Source: Bin55 sp965205545 | Lineage (GTDB): Bacteria > Pseudomonadota > Gammaproteobacteria > Pseudomonadales > Azotimanducaceae | Direction of reading: 5' to 3' | NCBI GenBank assembly: GCA_965205545.1 | Contig: OZ242170.1 | Span: 1,798,001-1,862,000, forward strand | Length of the DNA: 64,000 bases | Shown: positions 8,655 to 18,664 of the stretch, one piece after another | How the letters are laid out: the number at the start of each line of letters is the position of its first letter | Numbering within the stretch: position 1 is the stretch's first letter | The notes under the pieces: model-generated | Seen by the model: only the letters and a program-made list of their open reading frames with translations | What the model was told of the DNA's origin: nothing | The model's database searches: none | Made by a program: the position numbers and the translations under genes

Positions 8655-11268
8655 CAGGGCTGAACAGCAGCTAGCTGCGTTCAAATCCAGAGTCGTACAA
8701 GCCGACGAATCGCTCGCACGGCGGTTTTGGAACGGAGAGGATGCTGGCCATCTCATCCGCGTCAGGTCGAACTTCATCGATGGTTTCCTAGCCGAACTTT
8801 GGGAACGCGGGTTCGATGCCCAAGACCCAATTGCCCTGTTGGCGATTGGCGGCTATGGCAGAGGAGAGTTGCACCCGAAGTCTGACATCGATTTGCTCGT
8901 ACTGGTCCATCGCCGAATGAGACAGAACCCAAGAGTCGAGCAGTTTGTTCGCCTACTGTGGGATTTGAAACTCGACATTGGACACAGTGTGCGAACCGTT
9001 GACGGTTGCAAGACAATGGCTAGAGGCGATCTGTCCGTTGTTACCGCATTAATGGAACGAAGGTTCATAGCCGGTTCATGCAGATTGGCCCAAGAGCTCG
9101 ACCATGCATTGAGTGGCCAAAGGCTGTGGCCTAGCAAGACCTATGCCGAAGCGAAACAAAAGGAACAAATTGAGCGTCACTCAACTTGGGGAGATGTCGA
9201 GTACGGTCTCGAACCCAATGTGAAGAACTCGCCTGGTGGGTTGCGAGACCTGCAGACCATTGGTTGGATTACTAAAAGGCACTATCGCACCGACTCTGCA
9301 GACGAACTCTGCGACATGGGCATTCTGACCCCTCAGGAGCGTAACACCATAAAGGTGGGACGCTCGTTTCTCTGGCGCGTACGGTTTGCACTTCATCTGC
9401 TGGCTGAGCGCCGACATGACCATCTCTCCTTCCACTACCAACGCCAAATAGCCGAGCGTTTCGGCTATGAAGACTCGGATGGTCTTCTTGGGGTTGAACA
9501 CTTCATGCGCGATTACTACCAGCACGTTCTCGAACTGCGTGAGGTAAACGACATTCTGATTCAGTACTTCAACGAAGCAATCCTCCAGCGCAAACGTACA
9601 TCCGTCAAGAGAATCAATGAGCGCTTCCAACTGTGCAATGGGCACATCGAAACCGCCCATGACGACGTGTTCTCACAATCGCCTGAAGCGCTAATGGAGA
9701 TCTTCGTTATCTTGGCCAACCATCGGAAGATTGAAGGCGTGAGGGCATCGACAATTCGCTTGATACGAGCAAACCTTCACTTGATCGACGAGAACTTCAG
9801 GAACAATCCAAGGGTCAGCAGGCTGTTTCTCGAGCTTCTCCGTTCTCCTTACACCGTGGCCAGCCACCTCACGAGGATGAGACGATACGGAATCCTTGGA
9901 AAGTACATACCTGCCTTCGGCGAGGTAATTGGACAAATGCAGCATGACTTGTTCCACATCTACACTGTGGACGCTCACACGATCATGACCATCCGGCACA
10001 TGCGTCGTTTTTTCATGCCGCTCTATCGAAACGACTTTCCCTTTGTCATGGATGCTATTCAGCACATAGCCAAAGTTGAGCTGCTCTTTTTGGCAGGCTT
10101 TTTCCATGATCTTGGCAAGGGTCGCGGCGGTGACCACTCGGAAATCGGAGCTCGGCAAGCCCAGGAATTCTGCCAATCCCTGAGACTGGCAGATGACGAT
10201 GTCGAATTAGTGGTTTGGCTCGTTCGCCACCATCTTGTTCTCTCCACGACGGCTCAACGAGAGGATATCGACGATCCCAGCGTCATTGCCAAGTTCGCCG
10301 AACTGACGGAGAGCGAGCAGCGGCTCAGCTATCTTGTGGCTCTGACAGTGGCCGACATCAATGCCACGAATCCCACTCTGTGGAATGGTTGGCGGGCATC
10401 GCTGATCGGCAAGCTCTTCCGGGCGACGCGGGATTGCATTCGAGCCCGAGAAGGGGACCTCAATGCCGCGCTACATCAATCTGAAGATGTTCGGAGCGTT
10501 GCTTTGGAAGAGCTTGGTCGGCGAGGCATGGATGCTTCTGCTGCCAAGAGGATCTGGGAGGACTCAAACGATGCCTTGCTTGTTCCTGGGAATCTGGACA
10601 GAACCATCGAAATTACCTGGGCCATTCACAATCATCACTATGCCGGCGGCGCACTTGTACTCGCGTGCGACATAACCGGACCAACGGAAGGCGAAGAGGC
10701 CACGGAAATCTTTGTCAGCACACCAAATCGTCCCCTGCTCTTTGCAAGTTGTGTCTCTTTACTAGACCAAATGCATCTACAAGTCCTGAATGCTCGAATT
10801 GAGACGGGAACATCGCAGATGTGCTACGACTCGTTCATAGTTCTGGACCTAGAGGGCAAACACTTGACTAGCGACGCGCACAAACGCACCGTGTGCAAGA
10901 GACTTCGTTCCAGTCTTCAAAATCCAACAAAATACAGGAGGTTACAGCAGCGTCGAGTACGCAGGCAACTTACTCAATTCGTGAGACCGGCCACGGTGAC
11001 CCTGACCAAGCCAAATCGCAACGGGAAGTCCACCCTGGAATTGGTGGCTTCGGATAGACCAGGTCTCTTGGCATTAGTGGGGGAGATATTCGTCGAGCTG
11101 GGGATCGATGTTCACGATGCCCGCATATCGACACTTGGTGAGCGCGTCGAGGACGTGTTTGTAATCTCTGCGAGCGACGGGACCGCGAGTCTGGACCCCA
11201 CCCGCATGCAAGCCATCGTTGACACATTAACCCGGCGAATTGATGCGGCCATTGACGAGGTTGCCTAG
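8635..11268 (+). CDS. glnD: GlnD, bifunctional uridylyltransferase/uridylyl-removing enzyme for PII
   Basis: GlnD senses glutamine and adds or removes UMP on PII proteins, controlling nitrogen assimilation. The 877-residue length matches the family (about 890). Domains in order: nucleotidyltransferase with GGYGRGELHPKSDIDLL near residues 72-88 (catalytic Asp pair); an HD hydrolase domain with FFHDLGKGRGGDHS near residue 490; and two C-terminal ACT domains, about residues 695-775 and 800-877, that bind glutamine. The ATG start lies inside the end of map, indicating coupling. No PII gene is in the window. Confidence 0.96.
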   Translation: MKNSTGDRAEQQLAAFKSRVVQADESLARRFWNGEDAGHLIRVRSNFIDGFLAELWERGFDAQDPIALLAIGGYGRGELHPKSDIDLLVLVHRRMRQNPRVEQFVRLLWDLKLDIGHSVRTVDGCKTMARGDLSVVTALMERRFIAGSCRLAQELDHALSGQRLWPSKTYAEAKQKEQIERHSTWGDVEYGLEPNVKNSPGGLRDLQTIGWITKRHYRTDSADELCDMGILTPQERNTIKVGRSFLWRVRFALHLLAERRHDHLSFHYQRQIAERFGYEDSDGLLGVEHFMRDYYQHVLELREVNDILIQYFNEAILQRKRTSVKRINERFQLCNGHIETAHDDVFSQSPEALMEIFVILANHRKIEGVRASTIRLIRANLHLIDENFRNNPRVSRLFLELLRSPYTVASHLTRMRRYGILGKYIPAFGEVIGQMQHDLFHIYTVDAHTIMTIRHMRRFFMPLYRNDFPFVMDAIQHIAKVELLFLAGFFHDLGKGRGGDHSEIGARQAQEFCQSLRLADDDVELVVWLVRHHLVLSTTAQREDIDDPSVIAKFAELTESEQRLSYLVALTVADINATNPTLWNGWRASLIGKLFRATRDCIRAREGDLNAALHQSEDVRSVALEELGRRGMDASAAKRIWEDSNDALLVPGNLDRTIEITWAIHNHHYAGGALVLACDITGPTEGEEATEIFVSTPNRPLLFASCVSLLDQMHLQVLNARIETGTSQMCYDSFIVLDLEGKHLTSDAHKRTVCKRLRSSLQNPTKYRRLQQRRVRRQLTQFVRPATVTLTKPNRNGKSTLELVASDRPGLLALVGEIFVELGIDVHDARISTLGERVEDVFVISASDGTASLDPTRMQAIVDTLTRRIDAAIDEVA

Positions 11269-11315
11269 TTTGTCTTTAACCAATACACGAACACTCGCCT
11301 GTGTGACCTTGCCGA

Positions 11316-11426
11316 ATGACTCAATCAAATGAATCCGAGGTTGCAAAAATTCTTGACGGCCCCCGATTTGACTGCAAAAGCGTATTCCACAGCTTGTTCA
11401 ACATGGGCTCCGATCTGAATCCATGA
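11316..11426 (+). CDS. Small ORF (36 aa) ending in an ATGA overlap with dapE
   Basis: A 36-residue open frame begins with MTQSNESEVAKILDGPRF and stops at the TGA that overlaps the dapE ATG. The overlap suggests translational coupling, either as a short leader or as a small protein. No good Shine-Dalgarno precedes its ATG at 11316-11318 and no family is recognised. It could be chance reading of the roughly 150-base gap between glnD and dapE. Confidence 0.35.
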   Translation: MTQSNESEVAKILDGPRFDCKSVFHSLFNMGSDLNP

Positions 11427-12559
11427 ACAACGAAACGCTGCAGTTAGCCACGGAACTGATTCGTCGCGAATCTGTGACCCCTGCTGACGCAGGATGTCAA
11501 GAGGTCATTGCCGACCGATTGGAACAAGTGGGATTCTCCACAGAGAGCATGTCAATGGAGGGAGTGTCCAACCTTTGGTGCAGACGCGGCACGACGCCAC
11601 CCATATTGACATTTGCCGGGCATACCGATGTTGTGCCAGTGGGCAACTTGGATCGATGGACCACGCCTCCATTCGAGCCAACCATTAGAGACGGCTGGCT
11701 TTACGGACGCGGCGCGGCGGACATGAAGTCAAGCGTAGCCGCGATGGTGGTTGCAACAGAAAGATTCTTGTCAACGTTCGCCGAACACCGTGGGTCCATT
11801 GCGTTCCTGATTACCAGCGACGAAGAAGGACCTGCACAATATGGCACGCAGCATGTGATGCGTCAGCTTGACGAGCGCGACGAATTGTTTGATTGGTGCA
11901 TTGTCGGAGAACCTTCATCGCTGCATACCGTTGGTGACACGATTCGAGTTGGCAGACGTGGCTCCCTTAGTGGCAAATTGACGGTCGAAGGCTCGATCGG
12001 TCATGTTGCCTACCCAGAGCTCACACCAAATGTTGTACACAGCGCACTTTCCGTGCTAGACAAGCTGGCTTCGCGCCAGTGGGACCAAGGCAACGAGGCG
12101 TTTCCCCCAACAACTTTTCAAATTTCTAACGTAAATGCTGGTACAGGTGCAGCAAACGTAATTCCCGGTGATATCAAAGTGCTATTCAATTTTCGATTCA
12201 ATACGGAACAGACTCCTGACCTGCTCAAGAAAGCTGTGGAGGACGAACTCGCAACCATTGGCGATAGATTCCGGATTAGCGTCGATTGGCACGTTTCGGG
12301 ATTGCCATTTCTCTCTCGCCGAGGCGATTTCATGAGAACCGTATTTGACGAAGTTCACCGAGTCACCGATGCGTACCCCATTCCCTCCACGTCTGGCGGA
12401 ACATCAGATGCCCGGTTCATAGTTCCGCATGGGATCGAAGCGGTAGAACTTGGGCCAGTAAACGCGACTATTCACAAATACAACGAGCGCGTAAAAGTTC
12501 AAGAACTCCATACGCTTACAGCCGTATACGAACGCATTTTGGAGCGTCTGCTGGCGTGA
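11423..12559 (+). CDS. dapE: DapE, succinyl-diaminopimelate desuccinylase
   Basis: DapE hydrolyses N-succinyl-LL-diaminopimelate in lysine and peptidoglycan precursor synthesis. It is a cytoplasmic dinuclear zinc M20 enzyme. Ligand motifs are visible: FAGHTDVVPVG (His and following Asp), YGRGAADMKSS, TSDEEGPA (catalytic Glu-Glu) and STSGGTSDARF near the C-terminus. The 378-residue length is normal. The ATG overlaps the stop of a 36-codon upstream frame, and the stop overlaps the GTG of gspN (GTGA), so dapE appears to be joined to the gsp genes as one transcript. Confidence 0.95.
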   Translation: MNNETLQLATELIRRESVTPADAGCQEVIADRLEQVGFSTESMSMEGVSNLWCRRGTTPPILTFAGHTDVVPVGNLDRWTTPPFEPTIRDGWLYGRGAADMKSSVAAMVVATERFLSTFAEHRGSIAFLITSDEEGPAQYGTQHVMRQLDERDELFDWCIVGEPSSLHTVGDTIRVGRRGSLSGKLTVEGSIGHVAYPELTPNVVHSALSVLDKLASRQWDQGNEAFPPTTFQISNVNAGTGAANVIPGDIKVLFNFRFNTEQTPDLLKKAVEDELATIGDRFRISVDWHVSGLPFLSRRGDFMRTVFDEVHRVTDAYPIPSTSGGTSDARFIVPHGIEAVELGPVNATIHKYNERVKVQELHTLTAVYERILERLLA

Positions 12560-13287
12560 AACGAGTCTATGTGATTTTGGTGACGCTATTTGTCGTCGTG
12601 TTGATTGTCGTTCTTATTCCGGCGCAAGTTTTTGCCGTCGTCCTCGACGACTATCGAGTCCACCTTCTTGGGGCAAGGGGAACGATCTGGAATGGTTCGG
12701 CCGAAATAGTCGTTCCCACCACCAACCTTGGCCGATTGGAGTGGAACATTGCGCCTGCGGCGTTGTTACGCGGGAGTCTGAAGTACGACATCGAGCTTAG
12801 AAGTTCGGCATTGTATCTTGCCGGAATTCTTGAAAAAAGTCTTTCTCAATCATCACTTAACGTGCAAGCAACGATTGAACCATCACTGGTGAACTCAGTC
12901 CTATTAAACTATGACATAAAAGTCAGCGGCAACTTCGCACTAACGAGTGTCGAATTGCATTTGGACGGCTCCAACAAGGTTGAATCCCTCTCCGGATCGG
13001 TGCATTGGGTTGGCGGCACGAGTCGCTACATGGTCGGCGAGGAAACCAGAACTGTCAATTTGCCTCCCGTTGTTGCCGAATTGAGCGCGCAAGAGGGAGA
13101 TGCGATGCTCGTTGCTTTCGATGAAGCATCCAACATGAAGCTTATGAGCGTTCGACTTGAACCGGACTCGGGATGGATCCACGTTGCACTTACGAGGCAG
13201 ATGTTGGATCTCGTTCAGATGCCTTGGGACTCAGTCGCTGCACCCGATTCTGAAGCCCTCAAAGTTTCCCGTCAACTGACTCGCTGA
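12556..13287 (+). CDS. gspN: GspN, type II secretion system protein N
   Basis: GspN is an inner-membrane accessory of the type II secretion system with a short cytoplasmic tail, one membrane segment (residues about 4-28, very hydrophobic) and a periplasmic domain. Family-like text is present: VHLLGARGTIWNGSAEI and LGRLEWNIAPAALLRG. The 243-residue length fits. The start is a GTG overlapping the dapE stop. It precedes gspC by 37 bases, so the order is N-C-D, with N placed before C instead of at the far end of the operon. Assignment rests on those motifs and context. Confidence 0.82.
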   Translation: MKRVYVILVTLFVVVLIVVLIPAQVFAVVLDDYRVHLLGARGTIWNGSAEIVVPTTNLGRLEWNIAPAALLRGSLKYDIELRSSALYLAGILEKSLSQSSLNVQATIEPSLVNSVLLNYDIKVSGNFALTSVELHLDGSNKVESLSGSVHWVGGTSRYMVGEETRTVNLPPVVAELSAQEGDAMLVAFDEASNMKLMSVRLEPDSGWIHVALTRQMLDLVQMPWDSVAAPDSEALKVSRQLTR

Positions 13288-13324
13288 ATACCATGTCCCG
13301 AAATCTATCCAATCCGCAAGTCGT

Positions 13325-14269
13325 ATGCAACTGAACTCAACACTCAACGCCCTTGCAATACCCGTCCGGTTGCTAGTCATAGTCGGCGTCTTGACGCTGC
13401 TTGTATTCAGCTTCTATGACATCTTCTCACCAAGCACTCCGACAAACACCGAAGATACTCAGACGCTCGCTCCTCGAGACACGGTTAGCGTTCACGACAT
13501 AACTAGGGCCAAGCTCTTTGGTTCCGCCGACGAACCACTCTCATTCGACATTGAGCAAATAGCTGAAACGACATTGAATCTGACCCTGATTGGGATCGTA
13601 TATGACGAAGATGATCCAGAGAAGTCCTGGGCACGCATTGCTCAAGGAACCCAACGTTCGAAGCGCTATGAAACGGGGGACCGCATCGCAGGTGTTGCCA
13701 ACCTCGAGGAGATACGGCGAGATAGGGTGATTCTGCTGCGCACTGGCCAACGCGAGCTTCTTGCGTTTGCTAAGTCAAATGAGATTTTCGAACTCGTTGA
13801 GGGAACGATGCCGCCACCCGAGAGAGATGCCCCTCCAGGGTACATTGAACAACGCGATCTAGACGAAAACGATCCGTTGGAATACAGCCCGTCGGACTTG
13901 GAAGGAGAATTGGACCCAATCGGTTCAGCGACACTCGACGAAGGGAGTGCCTCAACCAGCCAAAAAGCTAGCGAGTTGTATGAGTCCTACAAAAGCGAAT
14001 TGGAAACCGACCCCGAAGGCGTTCTCGAGGAATTGGGAGTTGCATTAGTATCGGATTCTGGTGCAGAGGGCTATCGAGTTGATGCAGATCTGGCAACAAC
14101 GTTTGGACTGCGCAAGGGTGACATCGTGAAATCCATCAATGGCGCCAATGTGGGCGACATCAAGGAAGACTTGGCTGCATTCATCAAGAATCTGGACAGT
14201 CCATCCGCAAATCTCAGCGTCCAACGCGGAGATGAAATTTTCAAACTTGAGATCCAATTAGATCAATGA
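13325..14269 (+). CDS. gspC: GspC, type II secretion system protein C
   Basis: GspC is the inner-membrane clamp that links the secretion platform to the secretin. The 314-residue protein has one N-terminal membrane segment (residues about 12-32), then the HR homology region (LNLTLIGIVYDEDD and IARIAQG-like text), and a C-terminal PDZ-like domain (LRKGDIVKSINGANVGD). A Glu/Asp/Ser-rich linker of about 75 residues separates them. The stop overlaps the gspD start as ATGA, which supports the pairing. The remaining gsp genes (E-M) are not in this window. Confidence 0.88.
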   Translation: MQLNSTLNALAIPVRLLVIVGVLTLLVFSFYDIFSPSTPTNTEDTQTLAPRDTVSVHDITRAKLFGSADEPLSFDIEQIAETTLNLTLIGIVYDEDDPEKSWARIAQGTQRSKRYETGDRIAGVANLEEIRRDRVILLRTGQRELLAFAKSNEIFELVEGTMPPPERDAPPGYIEQRDLDENDPLEYSPSDLEGELDPIGSATLDEGSASTSQKASELYESYKSELETDPEGVLEELGVALVSDSGAEGYRVDADLATTFGLRKGDIVKSINGANVGDIKEDLAAFIKNLDSPSANLSVQRGDEIFKLEIQLDQ

Positions 14270-16224
14270 AGAAAGCACCTAAAAATGTACTAAAGGCTCT
14301 GGTTACGGTTTCGTTGCTGGTCGGCTACGCTGCGAGCGGACAGGAATGGACTATCAACTACCCCGACATCGAACTTGCCGACTTCATTGACGAAGTCGCA
14401 AACATCACTCAGCGATCCTTCGTTGTTGACAGTCGGGTGCGAGGAACGGCAACGATCATCTCGGATCAGCAACTTGATGCGGAGGGGGTGTACACGTTGC
14501 TGGAATCCGTTCTACGCGTACACGGCTACACAATTGTCGACGATGGCAAGATAGCACGGGTGATTCCCAACGCGGGAGCGAAGAACTGGTACTACGAAGA
14601 AGGCGAAGGCACATTCGAGACTGGGGACAAATTCATCGCAAGAGTCGTTGGACTCGACCACATCACCTCAGCCGAAGCATCCCGCGTGCTGCGTCAATTG
14701 GTTTCTCAATATGGGCATTTGGCCCCCGTGACAGACCCCAACGCATTAGTCATCAGCGACCATTCGGGCAACGTAGAGAGGATATTGAGGCTCTTGGAGG
14801 AACTCGACCAAGTGGAGCCTGTCGCTACATTAGTCCTGCCCATGAAGGAAGCGTGGGTGCGCGAGGTCGCCAACATGCTCGAGGAACTTTTGCCTGAAAT
14901 GATGCGATCGGAAGCGGGCGCTACCCCAGTAGGACTCCTTGCTTTTGCAAACGAAAACAACAACACACTATTTCTGCGGGGCACCCCCGAGGAGCTGGCA
15001 ATTGCTTCGGAGATTGTCGAGCAACTCGATCAGCCCTACAGTGTCTTCTCGACTACTGAAGTCTTTTACCTGCAGCATTCTGAAGCGGTGGCCGTCGCCG
15101 AAGTACTCACCGGATTGCTCAATCTCGAGGGAGCACCCGCAGCAGGTGCTCCCACGACGTCGGACTCACCGACCACAGTGTCAGTCCAAGCCGACGAGTC
15201 CAACAACGCGATTCTGGCGCGTGGGACTCCCTCGCTGCTGTCAGATATTTCATCGATCATCAACCAATTGGATCGACCTAAGCTTCAAGTGCTCATAGAG
15301 TCGGCGATCGTTGAAGTCTCTGTGACCGACATTGGAGCTTCCGGCGTAGAGCTGGGTGGTACGGATGAAAGTGGCGAACGTACACCTCTGGCAACGACCT
15401 CAATCAACGGTATTCTCGCTGGGCTGCTGAGTAGCCTAACGACCGCGCAAGACGCCTCTGGAAGCGCAAGTCCTGGAACTGCCGCGCTGAGTCAGTTGGC
15501 TTCGCCCACGCTCGCCGTCGCCAAGCTCGATCCAAATGGAATTTCGTTCGGCGCAATCATCAATGCGCTTATGACCACAACTAAGGCAGACCTGCTCTCC
15601 ACACCCTATGTGTATGCCATAGACAACGTGGAATCCTCTATATTCGAAGGGCAGCAAGTTCCTTTCCGCACAGGCACGTTTGGAGTGGAACGCGAGCAGG
15701 GGCAGACGCCATTGAGCACCATCGAACGACAAGATGTGGGAGTCCAGTTGACTGTCACGCCAAACATTCGTGAAGATCTTAGTGTTAGGATGGCAATCCT
15801 CATCGAGGTTGATGCCGTCATTGCTCCCTCTCTTGGCATTGGCGAAGGTGGATTCAGCGATGTCGTTACGAGCAGACGAGAAGTTTCGACAACCGTCGTA
15901 GCGAATAATCGACAAACCATTGTCCTTGGAGGACTCATTCGCGACGATGTCAACCAGACTGTTCGGCGCGTACCGGTTCTTGGCAGCGTTCCGCTCTTGG
16001 GGCGACTGTTCCGCTCCAATTCGAGCACTGAAACAAAGAGCCATCTCCTGTTATTCTTACGACCGACTGTTATCGACGCAAATTCTGACCCTGATGGAGC
16101 CAACAAGACACTTGCCGAAATCGCCAACAAGAGGCTTGGCGGCATCTGGCAGCTCAAGTTTTCAGGCCAACGGGGAGATGTAGAGCTCCCCACGCCTGAA
16201 GAAGTATTGGAAGGTGGCTTTTGA
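14266..16224 (+). CDS. gspD: GspD, type II secretion system secretin
   Basis: GspD forms the multimeric outer-membrane channel of type II secretion. The 652-residue protein has a signal peptide (cleavage near ASGQ), an N0 domain (INYPDIELADFIDEVANIT), N1-N3 repeats of the ring-building type through about residue 350, and the C-terminal secretin domain, including VPVLGSVPLLGRLFR and LLLFLRPTVI. No pilotin-binding S-domain is obvious. The ATG overlaps gspC (ATGA) and the stop overlaps the GTG start of plsB by 11 bases. Confidence 0.95.
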   Translation: MKKAPKNVLKALVTVSLLVGYAASGQEWTINYPDIELADFIDEVANITQRSFVVDSRVRGTATIISDQQLDAEGVYTLLESVLRVHGYTIVDDGKIARVIPNAGAKNWYYEEGEGTFETGDKFIARVVGLDHITSAEASRVLRQLVSQYGHLAPVTDPNALVISDHSGNVERILRLLEELDQVEPVATLVLPMKEAWVREVANMLEELLPEMMRSEAGATPVGLLAFANENNNTLFLRGTPEELAIASEIVEQLDQPYSVFSTTEVFYLQHSEAVAVAEVLTGLLNLEGAPAAGAPTTSDSPTTVSVQADESNNAILARGTPSLLSDISSIINQLDRPKLQVLIESAIVEVSVTDIGASGVELGGTDESGERTPLATTSINGILAGLLSSLTTAQDASGSASPGTAALSQLASPTLAVAKLDPNGISFGAIINALMTTTKADLLSTPYVYAIDNVESSIFEGQQVPFRTGTFGVEREQGQTPLSTIERQDVGVQLTVTPNIREDLSVRMAILIEVDAVIAPSLGIGEGGFSDVVTSRREVSTTVVANNRQTIVLGGLIRDDVNQTVRRVPVLGSVPLLGRLFRSNSSTETKSHLLLFLRPTVIDANSDPDGANKTLAEIANKRLGGIWQLKFSGQRGDVELPTPEEVLEGGF

Positions 16225-18607
16225 TGACGGACTGACTGGGGCCCTCCAAGGGTTCCGTCTGCGTCTACTACAAGCGCTAATTCGGCGGGTTGTTCGACCC
16301 ACCGTTATTGATCCAGCAGGAGTCCGACTCAACAGTCCAGTCTTTGCAACTCAAAGACACTCCGCGTTCGACATTGCTCTCCTAAGTGAGATCCTAGACT
16401 CCGAAACGAGCGACGAAGCAACACAGCCCCCTAGCGGTGGCGTCGAATCGTTTTCTCTGTTGCGACCTGTAGGTTGGCGTCGCCGTTTCGCGATGAACAA
16501 ATTCGCGCCGCGAATGGTCGCCCTGCAGGAGCAGATTCTTGCCACGTCTCGTGGCGACATCAGCATAGTTCCCGTAGCAATCTTCTGGGGTAGAACAGCG
16601 CAACGCGAGAAATTCCTGTGGCGGAACATGGTTTCCGAGAGGTTTGGTCCAAGCTTTGCCTTTCGCCGTGTGATGACCCTTATGTTCAGTCGGAAGGACG
16701 TTTTGGTTGCATTTGGCACTCCTATCGACTGGCCTGCATTGTCGGATAGAGAGAAGTCGCTCAATTGGAATCTTCGTCGCATTGCCATCCAACTGCGAAG
16801 GCAGTTCAAGGAGTTGCGCCACGCCGCGCTCGGACCTGATCTTCAACGATTGGAAACCACCGTCGAACGCGTTGTTGATGACGTGTCGAATTCCCTGGCA
16901 ATTGATCTATCGGGCAAGACCCGAAGCCGTCGTTCGCTAAAGCGACAAGTGCGCAAGATGGCCACTCGTATGTCCTATCCAGTCATGATGCTAGTGCGGG
17001 GAATTCTTAGCTGGTACTTCAGACGTGTCTATGAAAACATGCACCTCCTAGGTCGCGAGAAGCTCCAGGAAATCGCCAAAACGCACACGTTGATCTATGC
17101 GCCCAATCACAGATCACAAACCGACTATCTCGTACTCTCCTACCTGCTCTTTCAGCACGGGTTCGCCATTCCCCATATTGCGTCAGGGGAGAATCTCGAT
17201 ATTCCCGTTGTAGGTCCGATACTGAGGCGCTGCGGAGCTTTCTTTATGCGTCGCTCGTTCCGTGACGACCCGATCTACGAAAGCGTGCTCGAATCGTACC
17301 TTCGTTTGTGCATGGAGCAAGGAAACAGCATCGAGTTCTTTATCGAAGGTGGCAGAAGTAGGACTGGCTTGCTGTTGCCTCCGAGATTTGGACTGCTGAG
17401 CATGATCCTTGCGAGTCGAGAAAAAGGATTGCCTCGTCCCGTAGCCGTCGTCCCCGTGTACATCGCCTACGAATCTGTGCCAGACGCAGATGCTTACTTG
17501 GACGAACTCTCAGGAAAACCCAAGACACCTGAGACTTTGCGCGAGGTTGTATTGGCTTTACGCCTGCTCCGCTCTCACTTTGGACGGGTCTCCGTGCACA
17601 TAGCAAAACCGATCAGGCTCGACGACTTCGTGGGTGGGGGAAGCGTAAAGGAAGAAACTGAGCGACTAGGCTATGCGATCACGCATTCGATCAACAAATC
17701 CGCAGTTCTAACACCCATCAACCTGGTTGCTCTAGTCCTGCTCGCCTCACCGACCCACTGCATAGACGAAATTTCATTGGTGGAGCACCTCGAGTCATTG
17801 GTCAGATTGCTGAGTGCCGAGACCAAACAGCACGATTTGGTGATCCCAGGCGAGAAACCAAGCGTACTCATTGACCGATGCGTTCAATTGGGTTTCATTG
17901 AACGGCAATTGGACGGCGCCAATACGCTGATTACCTGCGACAAAGCGTCCGCAGAAAAGTTGACTTGGTTTCGGAACAACATACTGCACGTTGTCGCCAT
18001 TCCAGGATTGCTTGCGGCAATCCTGCTGAATCGCGATTCGCCCATTGCGATGAGAGAGCTAGCGCGTTTCGCCAACTTTCTTGTACCGTTCATCTCGCAA
18101 CAACTCAGTTTCGGCTCCAATCTCAGGACCGTCCGTCGGTGGATTTCACACCTGGAGTCATTCAAACTGATTGAACCTACGGAGACTGGCGAGTTCCGTG
18201 CAACACAGGAGGGAGGGCTCAGACAGGAATTGCGGTTGATGGCGAGATTTGCATTGCCAATGTTGAATCGCTTCTACACCGTGCTTCTCACCCTTATGCA
18301 CGAAACGGAAGCTTCGCTATCAGTGGATTCGCTATCCCAGCGAGCCCGTAGAACTAGCCAGATGCTTGCTCGGATTCAGGGAGATGAAATATCAACGTTC
18401 ATCGACCTGGAATTTTTCAATCGTGTCACATCATCGATGATCAGTCAAGGAGTAGCAAGTCGTACAGACAAGGGCAACCTTTGCCCGACCGACCTCGCAA
18501 GCACCGTGCTTGAGCAAGCCCGAGATGTCTTTCCAATTGACTTTCGCCAGATGGTTGAGCGCTACGTGGCTCTTTCAGACAATGGCACTGGATCACATTC
18601 CCCCTAA
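16214..18607 (+). CDS. plsB: PlsB, glycerol-3-phosphate 1-O-acyltransferase
   Basis: This membrane-associated enzyme transfers acyl groups to sn-glycerol-3-phosphate, the first step in phospholipid synthesis. The 797-residue length and layout match the E. coli enzyme. The acyltransferase blocks are visible: NHRSQTDYLVLSY with the HX4D motif (His near residue 299), GAFFMRRSF, and FIEGGRSRTG (near 376-385). The HX4D spacer reads RSQT where E. coli has RSHM. The start is a GTG inside the end of gspD; no better start lies near. Its coupling to type II secretion genes is unusual and may only reflect compact gene packing. Confidence 0.93.
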   Translation: MAFDDGLTGALQGFRLRLLQALIRRVVRPTVIDPAGVRLNSPVFATQRHSAFDIALLSEILDSETSDEATQPPSGGVESFSLLRPVGWRRRFAMNKFAPRMVALQEQILATSRGDISIVPVAIFWGRTAQREKFLWRNMVSERFGPSFAFRRVMTLMFSRKDVLVAFGTPIDWPALSDREKSLNWNLRRIAIQLRRQFKELRHAALGPDLQRLETTVERVVDDVSNSLAIDLSGKTRSRRSLKRQVRKMATRMSYPVMMLVRGILSWYFRRVYENMHLLGREKLQEIAKTHTLIYAPNHRSQTDYLVLSYLLFQHGFAIPHIASGENLDIPVVGPILRRCGAFFMRRSFRDDPIYESVLESYLRLCMEQGNSIEFFIEGGRSRTGLLLPPRFGLLSMILASREKGLPRPVAVVPVYIAYESVPDADAYLDELSGKPKTPETLREVVLALRLLRSHFGRVSVHIAKPIRLDDFVGGGSVKEETERLGYAITHSINKSAVLTPINLVALVLLASPTHCIDEISLVEHLESLVRLLSAETKQHDLVIPGEKPSVLIDRCVQLGFIERQLDGANTLITCDKASAEKLTWFRNNILHVVAIPGLLAAILLNRDSPIAMRELARFANFLVPFISQQLSFGSNLRTVRRWISHLESFKLIEPTETGEFRATQEGGLRQELRLMARFALPMLNRFYTVLLTLMHETEASLSVDSLSQRARRTSQMLARIQGDEISTFIDLEFFNRVTSSMISQGVASRTDKGNLCPTDLASTVLEQARDVFPIDFRQMVERYVALSDNGTGSHSP

Positions 18608-18664
18608 AGGGCATAGAGTTGTCAAGAGACCCAGATGGGCAGCGGCGCGGATTGGGACAATTGA

